Source: Lophius americanus (taxonomy: Eukaryota > Chordata > Actinopteri > Lophiiformes > Lophiidae). Taken from it: a DNA stretch of 64,000 bases. The notes beneath the pieces are model-generated. The model was not told the origin of the DNA and made no database searches. It saw nothing but the letters and a program-made list of their open reading frames with translations. The stretch spans positions 3,887,001-3,951,000 of the forward strand of contig JBBDHG010000051.1 of NCBI GenBank assembly GCA_037951165.1. The letters are read 5' to 3'. Made by a program: the position numbers and the translations under genes. Below are positions 23,401-35,400 of this stretch, piece by piece (position 1 is the stretch's first letter; every line of letters starts with the position of its first letter).

Positions 23401-26400
23401 GGTGTATACAACTATTGTACAATCTCTCTGCAGGGCTGTGTTTAGGATTTGCTCACTAATGAGTTTTTGAGTGACAGAGGGTCAACCTCTTAGTAGAAAT
23501 TGGCTCAGAACCACCTGCTGTTGTGGAGAGTGAGGTTCTCAGGAACAGGGGAGGCAGGAATAAAGACCATTCTTTACTCAAGTAGAAGTGAAAAAAATAC
23601 AGATTATGTATAAAATAATAGAGGCTAAAAGTTTGATGCACATTTCGACTGAACCTCATGTCTTATTGATATAAAACTAATTAAAGGGATTTGACCTTTA
23701 CTTCTTTTACTGCCATTCCTCGGTAAAGAACGGATTCAAGCGTGAATGTATCAAGTAAAAACTAACGCGAAAAGTCAATAAAATAAATACTTTAAGTACT
23801 GAAGTCCTGAAAGCTCTACTTAAGTAAAGTAACAAAGCATTTGTACTTTTTTCCTGACCACAACACAGCAGAAAGATGATTCCAAAAGACACATCATATG
23901 TTTTGGGTATGCAGGGAATATTTTAATCCACTTGTGGGTAGTATATTTAAGTTCGAGGCATGATGAATATGGTGTTTGTTTGTTTGTTTGTTTGATAGGC
24001 AGGTTTCATATTTGAAGAGGGCTGTGCTTTTCGAAATTTAGAATCTATTTATATTAGTTTTAGTTGTTCATTTGTATTTTGGAAGGAAATTAATTCAATA
24101 TTCTATGAGCAGAACTGCACACTGCACGTGATGGGCCCTATTTATGAATCTTGGCCCATATTGACACTGTGTCCATCATGTGTCCGGCCGATTATCCAGT
24201 AAACTACCTGAAAGATCATTCCCAGAATGGGAACGAGCAGCTTCGCACAACAAAACAGAACACCTACCTGTTGTTGTTGGTCAGCTTTACATTATTGCCA
24301 GGCGTCAGGACCTTGCCGTTCTTCAGCCAGATGAGGTGCGGTTCGGGGACGCCCTGGGCCACGCAAGTGAAAACAGCACTCCCCCCAGCAGGTTTGGACA
24401 CGGACTGCGGCCACTGGAGGAACTCAGGAGGAGCTGAGGAGCATCAGAAAGGTAGAGCAAGACTGAGAGACAGAAAAGTCTTTTAAAACAGATGAAAGAG
24501 TAATGATCCCCTCAAATCTGCCGAGCCCCACAAGCCAGTGTTGCTTTTTCTCCCATCCTCCCTTCATTCGAACTTATGTCCTTCCTATGGTCTCATGAGA
24601 ACACCATGACACATATTTTTCATTTCAACCGCGACTCTTTGTATTAAAAGTGATTACATTTTTAACAGCGTTATAGTTGTTTGTTGGAAGTCATTACATC
24701 CTGCTTTATTTTAAAGTTGGTATTAGTTTTCTGTTTTTTTACGGGTATCAATACATTCAATTATCTCAGCTATCAACTCGATGATTAAAATGTTCATATC
24801 AAAAATAAATAGAAATAAGCCGATGAAATTATTTTAAACTGAAAGAGGATGAGATAACTTACTGATCTATACTGTTAGTTTTTATTTTATGTTTGATATT
24901 ATTGTAAAGTCATGTATTTGTTATGATATAACAGTTCTAATTTCACAATGTTTATTATTATGGTTGATATTTTATCTCTGCCTCACAAATCTCCTAACAC
25001 CACACACGTAACACACACAACCACACACCCACACACCCAGTTATCATAATTCCACAAAAAGAAACAAACAACTAATGAGAGAACATCTTTACCTTATCAC
25101 CACAGAGTAATTGAACGAGAAGTCTCGTGATATATAGATTTATGAATCTTTCAGTCTTAGATATTAGATAGAAATTTTCCTCACTAGTTTGGTGCTCTGC
25201 ATTCGTTTCTGAAACATGGTGTATTCACATTAAAGCGGAAGATAGGAATGTTGTTTTTATGCATTTCCATGGCATAAAATTTTTTCTCAGATAAGGCTTT
25301 TAGACTCACAAAAAATCATACTTGATATACACATCTCCACTGTACTGAATTGCTCCTTTAGGTACTTTGGTATTCCATTTATACTATTTATTTACAATTC
25401 TGTAAATGTAACTGTTCATTACATATGCGGGGAGAAAAACATGTAACCCAAGCAACTTCAATAATTCTTTCTAACCGTCATTTTTCAATGAAAAACAACC
25501 ATGGCAGGGGTTCATGCTTGTCAATATTAGTGTGTTGATGCTGTTTTGCCTTTGCAGTGTTTAGTGTTTGATAGAAAATCTTTTGGAGTATAGAATCATA
25601 CAATCAAGTTGTCGACAGCCACCAGGGCCAAGACTGGCGCTGGGCCACAAAGCGTTTGCTGCCGTGCTGCATGGAAGGAGTAGAGTTTTATTTCGCTTTA
25701 GGTGTGCAGTCACATGGCTTCCCTTCTGCAGGTGACCCAAAGAGTGCAGAGGAATAACAAAATCATCGATGTCAGTGTGGGAAGATCAACTCTTCATACT
25801 TTAAAACGTCAGTGTGCTGAAAAGCATGTTTAATGTTACATCTCAGTTACATTCTGGATCATACTTGAGGCTGACTATCCCTTGATTGCCACAAAAAGCA
25901 CCAAAACCATCAGCGGAGCGGGGTTTTATGCACTAAATGCAACAAAACTAAATAATGGACTAGAGCGGACACCAGGAACCCAACTTTGATGTTGCAATAA
26001 GATGGTCGATGGAACCGTTATATTGCAGTATATAGAGATATACATACAGATATATGTGTGTGCATATAGATATCTTAAATATAATAATGTATGTTTTTGT
26101 ATTTGATCTTTTTAAATTATATGTCAGTCTACAAGTCAATATAAAATTGGTCCATCATGCAAAAGGCAGTAAATCAGCTCCATAGAAAATCTTCTTCAAA
26201 AAATTACATTTTTACTAAATATGTGCCTGTGTTTGACCTAAAGTCAGGGGTGGCCCTCTGTACCCCGGAGGATTATCAACCCCCCACCACAGGCATACAG
26301 AGTTGACTGCACCCCCCTCACACCCTGTTCAAAAGCAGAGGCACAGCAGCCATGCATACATATTCTGGGATATAGGCAGCGGTCCATAAGCCCTAATACC

Positions 26401-29400
26401 CCTCCCCACTTCAGCCCACGCTCAACATCCCATTGATCTATTGACCTCAACACCTGCTCTGACCCCACACCCCCAGCCATCCACCTATAAGCTGAGGGGG
26501 ACGTGTCCACAAAATGACCATTTCAATAAGGGCAATTCATTAGTGGAGGGTCCTCTTTCATTTTGATCAGCAGCAGCAGTTTGAGTCAGAGCATCCATGG
26601 GTGTGTTTTTTCACGGGAGTGGTTATATCAAGTTTGCATGGAGGTTAAATTATTTTATAACTCTTTTATTATGCATTTTGAAAAATTATATCAGAGATGT
26701 GGAACAGATGACTGTATGGCTCGTAAATCAGTTGCACCCAAATAAAATCAGTTTCCAACGTAAATACTATTATTTGAAAATGTAAATAATTTGTTGATCC
26801 AGTGTAAATCTTGTATGCTGCTGTTGAATCTGCATTTGCTGTCAACACAATTTCGTATTTCAATGAACTGAATGGCTACATAACCTCTTGACATGATCTA
26901 AAACTATTCATCAAACCTTCAACCTTCGTAATCATAACATTTGACATAATTACAGGTCAGTGGTTTTAGACAGTGTTGGTTTTTGCTTCCTGTAGCTGTT
27001 TGCCAGGAAACTGAGTTTGTATGGAGTCAGTGTCCTGCCAAAACTGAATGAGCAGAAAACATGTTTTATAGAGGCAATGCGGTACGCTAACAAACCCAAT
27101 GCTGCTTGGAATGATTTCCATACTCTGATTATGTTGCCTTGTTTTTTATGTTTTAGCAGGGACATATTTAGGTATATATTACTTCAATCAGTTGATGCAC
27201 ATTGATTATCTATATCTATTTAAAATGTTAGTGTGTGAGTCTGTAATCTGTCAAGGGAGTAGCTGTCCACCCCTTCATCTGTTCAGCTGACCTGGCATCC
27301 CGTTAGGGTGTCAGGCGTCCTCAGCTGACCGCTTCTCAGAAGATCCATACTCTGTATTGATCAGTGATTCTGTTGACCTTGAGTTTCACCGAGCTTCATT
27401 TCTCATCTTATTATGTAGCATCCCTTTTGTTTGCGGTCTGTTATAGGGGTTTGTCCATCTAAGCACAGCTTGCACAAGCATAATTAAATTCAAGCTGCAT
27501 GTTACACAAACTGCTGCGATTTTGAATTAATGCGACTACTCATTACTAATTAGGAGACCGATTTTAATGAAGGTGTTTTTAAATATGATCAACAAAGGAA
27601 GAAGATGAACGGGGTGAAAATACTAAGTTTTGTAAGGATTATGAAGGATTACTGTTCACAACTTCGTAATTTTTGTGACCCTGCAGATGAAGAGTTGCTT
27701 GCGGTAGCACTAATTAGAAAGAACATTGTTATTTCCCTAACAAACAGACAGAGGGGCTTATATACTTTATATAAGTAATTGTTATTTTTTTGTGGGTAAA
27801 AGTTGCTGAAAGACAAATGTTAAACTGATAAATATAAATATAATGCCCACTTTGTATCAAAGTGCCAATAGAGGCCTTCATATCCTCCTCAGTGTGGGAA
27901 AGACTTTGGGGCCGATGTTGATATAAAATGTGAGAATTGAATTCATTTGCATTATAAAAGCTTTTGTCTGGACAAAGTGAACAAAATGAGGACGGGGAGG
28001 GGGAACCATTCTCCAAAATGGCTGGCCATCCTTTGTGTCTGTTTACCTAGCGACATCCCAGTTGCCCTCACCCTTCTGCTGGGATGTGATCCATCTTTTA
28101 CGGCTCCCTAATTAACCCCGAGACCACAACTCCCTTCTTCCACCTCCCTATCTATCCATCCTGTCGGCACAGCCTCCAACCGTTTTTTCCTAATCCTTCT
28201 GTCAAGGTTAAGGGTTAAAGGTCAGATGTTGAAGGCCATTCCTTTGCCCCTCCCCTTCCCCTCCTGCACCTTACACCCTGCATTGACCGTCTGGTTGGGT
28301 TTCACTTTTTGTCTCTGTTCATTTTTCTCTTTGTCCCTTCATCCTGACCATGACTGTGAACACTTACCCAGACTGTGTGAAAGCTCAGACCTCAGATAAC
28401 CTTCACACTCCCCTCACTGACATCATTCTCTGCCTGCCTGAACCCTTTAAACTCCGACTGATGACGTGGCTGCCTTTTAGGGCAATACGGGAGTATTTCA
28501 ACATCTTATTTGGGCGCTACATGTTAGCAACTTGAAGAATGTTTCTAAGTTGTAAATATATTAATTCATTCAAATCTTAATTTGAATCTAATTTAGTTTT
28601 TATTTACAGTAATATGCATTCAAATGAATAGGTAGTGTTAAAAGTTTCAAACGAATAGCTTTGATGTGATGGTGATGTAGATCCACAAAAAAATCTTGAA
28701 TTAAGGAGTAATGAAAATTTTTAGTCACACGTACATTGTTTGGTCTGGATTTTAAGAATCTTCATTTTTTTCTGGACCAATGTGCAGTGGGTGAGTGGGT
28801 GAGTATAATTTCATGAAGGTAATGAGAGACTCTTCACATTTCAATAATATTTAAATAACATCAATACATTGTTTTATCACATAGATGTCAACCGAGACGT
28901 CACCAAAACACCTTAAGGTGCTTTTATAGAACCTCTGGGGCAAAAACATATTCCCAATGTTCCCGTTATATCCAAATGGTTATATAAAGTATATTCTACT
29001 TTCAGACTTATAATTAAATTGTTTCATACCGTGTTATAAGCTACAAAATATTGATATAACATATAGCTTCCACTGTTGTTTAGTAGCAGACAACTGGAAT
29101 AGTTTTCAACAATGATTGGAACTTATTTCAGCTCTCGTCTACAATAAATGTGGGGTAATAATGTCATTTTAGATGAAGCATTGCAGAATAATGTGGACAT
29201 GTAGACTTAAACATTGGCCTTGAGCTCTGTGAGGCACATTGTGGGAGGCCATACTGCCAGATGTCCAAGAACTGGGGCTCTTTGTTGTCTCGCAACCCCC
29301 AAAGAGGGAAATTGATCAATAAATTAATGAATATATTAGATCAGCCTCTTCTCACCTCCTTTACACCGGAGGCACTGCCAGTCTCTGTGAGAGTAACGGG

Positions 29401-32400
29401 TAAAGTATTGATTGATCCGGTCAAAGAGTCAAACACAACAGGAACAGAGGGTTGGAGGACGGCACAACTAAATTAGGTGAATATAGATTAATGCCAGTCA
29501 GATAATATGACATTTCATCAGCTACATTGTTCTCGATTCTATTTTTATAGATAATGAATGATGTTATCATGGTGCATATACTGTAAAATTCAGAATAACT
29601 ATTGTTTTAAAGGTGCAATACTAACAATTGTCATCACACTCTAAAGGACTATCAATTTCCCAAAAACTTCTTCCATTCTCTCTAGAAAGAAAGTGACTGT
29701 AAGCGATTTTTCCAAAGCTTTTAACTTCAATGGTAAACTTTTGTTTTGTTTGGGCAAAAATTTCATTTTGTTTACAGGTCAAGAAATCTTGGGGTAATGG
29801 TAAAATAGCCAAATAGCCTGACGTTGGCAAATCTAAAACAAAGCAGATAATCAAGTCGATGCTATATAAACACCATTGAATCATACATCGATAAAAAATG
29901 TTATGTTTTTAAGCGTGCCTTCACCATCATCTCCCTATTTATTATCTAAGAAAAATGTTGGTACGCAAATGCATTTCATTCCACATCTCCACTTTGTATG
30001 AACTAATTGGGGAACCAGAGTTGTACTAGCTTTTAGACCACTGTGCAGGTAGTAACAGATATGAATCTGATGTCTGTATAAATTCTGTTTAATTTGTCAC
30101 CAACTGGACATAACATTATGATTCAAATGAATCAGCAAATAAAGAAGCACTATGCACATTAATTATATGTTAGGTATGTTTAGCCTGATAATGATCCTTT
30201 TTGTAAGCACAAACAGATTGTGTCTGCTTTTTTTAAATGTTTTTTTTTGTTAAACTTTGTCAAGAAATTAACTCTATTGATTTCACTCCCTCATTAGTTT
30301 CACAGTATCTCTGTGTGTATGCAGTATTCTACAGACACTGTTCTATGTAGTTGTCAGTCCTTCATAGCATCATCTACATCACAAAGAGAGAGAGAAAGAT
30401 CTTTGCTTGATAATTAAAAATGTTTGACTTGACCAGCAGAATCCATATTTCTGTCTCAGCCCCTCGAGACTTACACTCGAGGTGAGCTGCTAATTGAGCT
30501 GGCCAATTAAAACTCAGCCAATGACAATGAGAAACAGAAGAGAGCTGAAATATTGACATCAGTGGGTGATGGATGAGTCAACGTCATGCAACTTTGAGTT
30601 CTAGGTGTGTGGTTGAGGTGGGGATTGTTCACACCGATAGTGTTACCATACACCTTCCAACCTCAACCCCCACTAAACAACCAGCAAAGTTGAGAAGAAA
30701 GGGTGGAGCCAATTAATACGGCTCACATGCAAGAACTATTATAGTAGAGATCTAGTAAGCATAAAACTATTGGCTGCATTGAGAGGGTGTATTTGTGTTA
30801 CATGGTCAGAACTCTTTGTACAGTACGATTACATCATAATGACATCATCATCTGTGCAACATGCTACGCCCTGGTGTGTTTTGTATTAAAACAGCAGTCT
30901 AAAATTTCAAATGTATGCTTATGAGGCTAGACCAGACTGACTTATTTTAAGGGATCTGGCAGGCTTAGAATACATAAAATATAATAACTATGTAACTGCG
31001 TTTTTATTGGTGTATAATTGCCTTGTAACACAAAATCGTCATGCCACATGATTATATGCTAGTTTATGCAAAGCCATAAGTGGACGTGAATTGAGCAATT
31101 GAAAGACAAGCCGAGTTGAAAGATTTTAACCTGTGTGAGAAATTGACACGATTCAGATATGTGAAAGCTGGAGATTCTGTCAGCCAGCGGGATATGAATG
31201 CTGATCATCACTGAACTATGGATGTGTATGCTACTGGATAATGTTCTGGACTCAGACATGGCGGTGTTTTATGACATAACAAATATTAAGTAGTAGTTGT
31301 GCTGATTTGGGTCATGGTTGATATAATGAAAGGAAATAGAGGAAAGAAACTGAATGATTAAAATCAAATGATCCTACTGTGACAGTAAACCTTCTACCGT
31401 GTATTTACCTTAAGCAAAGCTTAGATTAGAAGAGTATTAGGCTGATAATACTGATAGAACTCTAGTCTCAAACCTCCAGATTTTTTACCACGGTCGTTGT
31501 GGCATTATTGATTATCATCAAAAATGTTTTTGTTATTTCCAAGCGCAGCTGCCACTGCTGATTACACCTGAGCCTAACCCTATAGCCTGTTCGGCGAATG
31601 TCAGCTATAATACTATTGTTGCTGTTTTTCCTTTTATGCCAATATATCATGTTATTCCCCCAGATTTGATACACAGACAAAGACTAAATGACCCATGCAT
31701 TAACCTAAAGAGTTTTGTATGACTTATTAAAGTCTTAAAGTAAAAATATTCAGATTTTAAATTTCCTGGATCAATAATTGATTATCAAAATGATGTCAAA
31801 ACACAAACGACTCGTCTTTTGGATCGTAGTAAGGTATCTGAAACGGACTACAATCTCGCTTTCAATATCCTCTCACCTCAATATCCTCTCACCCCTCAAT
31901 TATCTAGAGGTAACTTAGAATTTCCAACCTCAACATGATCTGTCCCTATCTTGGCAGAAAATAAATAAATTATTATCAATAAAGTTCTTCATCTAGCACA
32001 TGTCCGTACATACTGCACATTCAAAAGCTGTTCCTTAAACAGAAAGACTGGTACTGATGGCCTAAGATGGGCTTTGTCTTGCCTCACCTTGTACTACGAG
32101 TCGTCCGAGTGCAGTGCGTCTCATTCTGGTGCCAGGCCGATTGGCGGCACACACGTACACACCAGAGTGCTGCAGGGAAACATCGGAGATCATCAGGTTC
32201 CCTGTGCCAAGGACCTGGATACCCTCCACGCCAATGGAGCGTCCGTCTGATTGACAGATAAACACACGAAGGTTGTTTGACTGCATGTTATTAACCAATA
32301 ATGTCGTCTATATGCTTTATTTCATTATGTCCACAAGGTACCTAGTCTGCTCCAGGAAACAATAGGCCTTGGGTTTCCTGTGGCAATGCACTCAAGGATG

Positions 32401-35400
32401 GCGGTTTGATGGACAGTTATGGTCAGATTCTGGGGTCCTGATAGGATGACTGGCTCCTTGTATTTTCTGGGAGCTCCACCTGGAGGATTGAATGTATAAG
32501 ATGAAAATTACAAATGAAAATACAATAAATGAATGGAAGGCTGTCAACTCTCTTCACTCACTCTCAAATCATCAGTTCTTTAAACACAACACTGTGTATA
32601 ACTGAACGTTTTCAGCTTCACTTCCTAATAAAGGCATCCTATACATTCAGTTGGTGTGCTTCATGCAGGGGTTATTGTTAGGCTTCTTGCACCATGAGAT
32701 GTTAAATTAAATTAAATGTGTGAATATCAATTATAAACCTTCGGTGTAGATTGCTAATATAAATTTGTTCTTGTTTAAACATTAAAGGCACATGTAACTT
32801 GTAAATGAAGCTACAGATCACACGGCAAACACAAGGAATATGTTATTGTGATCCGACATAACATTAAAACCAATTGCCAAAATATTCTGAAGGTCTTTCT
32901 TTGTTGTGGCCAAAAAAGCTCTTTAATGTCACTGTATGCTCTGACACCTATCAATCATTACTCAGTATTAACACTTTCAGTGATATGTGCCACAGTAGCT
33001 AATCTGTGTGATTGGACAACACTAGCCTAAGATGGACTAGCCTCCGCTCCTCACATGTGTCAATGAGCCTCAGGCACCTAAGACCCTGTTGTAGGGTCCC
33101 CAACTGTCCCTTTTATAGACCATATTGGTAGCTACTGACCACTGCAGAACGGGATTGCCCAAAATGCCTTTAAGTTGTTTTTGCATGGAAAAAATAAGAT
33201 AAATGTAATAAAATGCACAACTGGTTATTCATGTTAATTTATATGTAGAGTTTGGTGACATTAGGATTTACATTTTACGAGATACTTTCCAGAAAAATTT
33301 ATTAAATTATTAACCAACCTCACTTCGACTATTTATATGTGAGGAATTTAAGATTTGAAAGTATTAATTACTATTACAAATGTTTTCTTCATCCTAGACC
33401 AGATGTTGCTCGAAATAATTCAGCTTGAATGAACCCTTAACAGCAGTAAGAGAATACAAACTGAGAGTGAAATCATAGACTTTTAAAATAGTATTAATTT
33501 GTAACGTTTTTCACTGAGAGCACCATCTTTGTTACAGGACCTTTACTGAAACAGAGATTATTACACATTCCATACCTCCAGACAGTTATACCATATGGAA
33601 TAGACTCACAACCACTGTTCTTCCTACAAGTGTGTCTACTTACCAGTAATGTTGAGCATGGCCTCGTGACTGTAGCGAGTGTTGGCGGTGTTTATAGCGA
33701 CACAGCGAAAAACCCCAACATCTACCTGCCTAACTCCCATCACTTGGAGAATACCCTTGGGCAAGAGAATGTATCTGGAAAAGCGTGAGAGGAGAGAATG
33801 TATATGGGACATGGAAAAAAACATCTTACAGGTGTGGGTTTATGTAAAGAAGCCGTGTCCAGTCGAAACATATCAAAGTGCAACCTCTCTCAAAGGGGCT
33901 GTTGAGGGACCTTTGTAAGTTTGCTGTCAGAATATATGCAGATTTTGATGACAATTTACAAAAAATAAAAACATTTTAATTCTGAAAATGCAGATCATTG
34001 CCTGCCCGACACGTCTTGAAATGTGTCTCACATTCTCCATTCCCCTACTTTCTTCTTCTTCCTCTTCTTTTACTGTACACTACATTGAATTTTGTTTTAT
34101 TCACAAAAACATTCTTCATTATGAAAAACTCTGATTCAGCATCTACTTTATCATTAAGTGGTAACTGTGAGGGATGTGGAGGCACGCAGTTTAAGGACAG
34201 TAGAGGCCAACGGAGAGGTAATAGAGACCAGCAGTTAGGGTAGTGGAGGCCGGCAGTGTGTGGAAAGCCTTTACTACTGTTGGGGCAATAAAGGCCAGCA
34301 GTGTGTGGACAGCTTCCACTACTGTGAGGGCAGTGGAGACTAACAGTGAGGGAAATAAAAGCCAGCAGTGAGCGTAGTAGAGGCCAGTAGTGTGAGGACA
34401 GTAGAGGCCATCAGTGAGGGTAATAGAGGCAACAACCTGTCCATGGAACGACTGAAGGCTGAGGAGCAAGAGCTCAGTGTTGCCTCTCATCCATTCCTGA
34501 CAGAATAGAGCAATTGATGCATCTTAACAATCCCATATTTCCCACTAACTCACCTGGTCGGTCTCTACTTATTGTGAAGATGTATGCATTAATTGGCCAA
34601 CAGAGGGATTCAGGACATTTTTAAATACTTTCAAAGGGCAGTGATTGGATAAAGAAATACAGTTAAATGGTCAATTGACTGTACTTATATAACCCTTTTC
34701 TAGTCTGCTCCACCCCTAAAAGTGCTTTTAAAACACGAATCAGCATTCACTGACTAGCTATCATGCGAGGGTTCACATGCTCATCAGGAGCAGTAACCAT
34801 TGACGCCATCAATCACCGACCTTCAGATAAGTGGACAAACGCTCTACAAACAGACAAAGGACTACAATTATACCCAGTTGTAGTATATGATACATGTTGA
34901 GCTGGTTACCTGCTCTCACTGTTGTTGAGTGGCACTCTGTTTCTTTCCCATGTGATGTTGGCCTCCGGCACGCCATTTATCTCACACTGGAAGCGAGCCA
35001 CACTTCCCTCATCCACAATCATGGACGCTGGGTGAGTGTGAAACTTAGGAAGAACTGAGAAGGTAATCATACATTATGGTCAGTCTTAATGCGGAACAAT
35101 ATATGCTATATACTCTGAGACACTGAAATACACTCCACTTCTACAGACAAAGGTTATTGGTTATGGTTGTCACAACCTTGCCTGTAAAACAGTTTTATAA
35201 TATCTACTTAGGTTGAAGATGTTTACATAACAACAGTTTTGCTAAAAACTGACAAATTACATTTAGATTTGTTCCGAAATTATGCAATATCTTGCGAAAA
35301 CTATCCTCGTGTATATAGATTCACACAAACCCTGTTGTATGCAGTGTAGCAATAGTTGGTAGCATAACATTTTAAAATCAACATCACAGCATAAGTGCGT

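Larger units (their letters stand above)
22333..24267 (-). other. igdcc3 intron 7
   Basis: Holds short MITE-like pieces (22.50-22.64 and 23.15-23.41 kb), AT-rich simple sequence near 22.75-22.80 kb, and a (GTTT)n run at 23974-23994. No exon was missed, because the flanking phases join exactly. Confidence 0.6.
24434..32087 (-). other. igdcc3 intron 6
   Basis: A 7.65-kb intron. It holds a CA-rich tract near 25.00-25.04 kb, an orphan C2H2-like peptide frame (27,840-28,040), a DR1-like motif at 28,212-28,224, a possible regulatory cluster at 30,440-30,600, and, near 31.06-31.35 kb, a stretch distantly similar to 35.4-35.9 kb. Frames of 60-90 codons elsewhere, such as 26,244-26,510, show no recognisable protein. 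Flanking exon phases join exactly, so no coding exon is missing. Confidence 0.55.

Noticed and set aside
24151..24486. Open frames of 111 and 85 codons on the + strand.
   Set aside because: They are antisense shadows of igdcc3 exon 7.
26244..26510. 88-codon frame on the igdcc3 strand in intron 6.
   Set aside because: No recognisable family, no fitting splice sites, and the flanking exon phases already join exactly without it.
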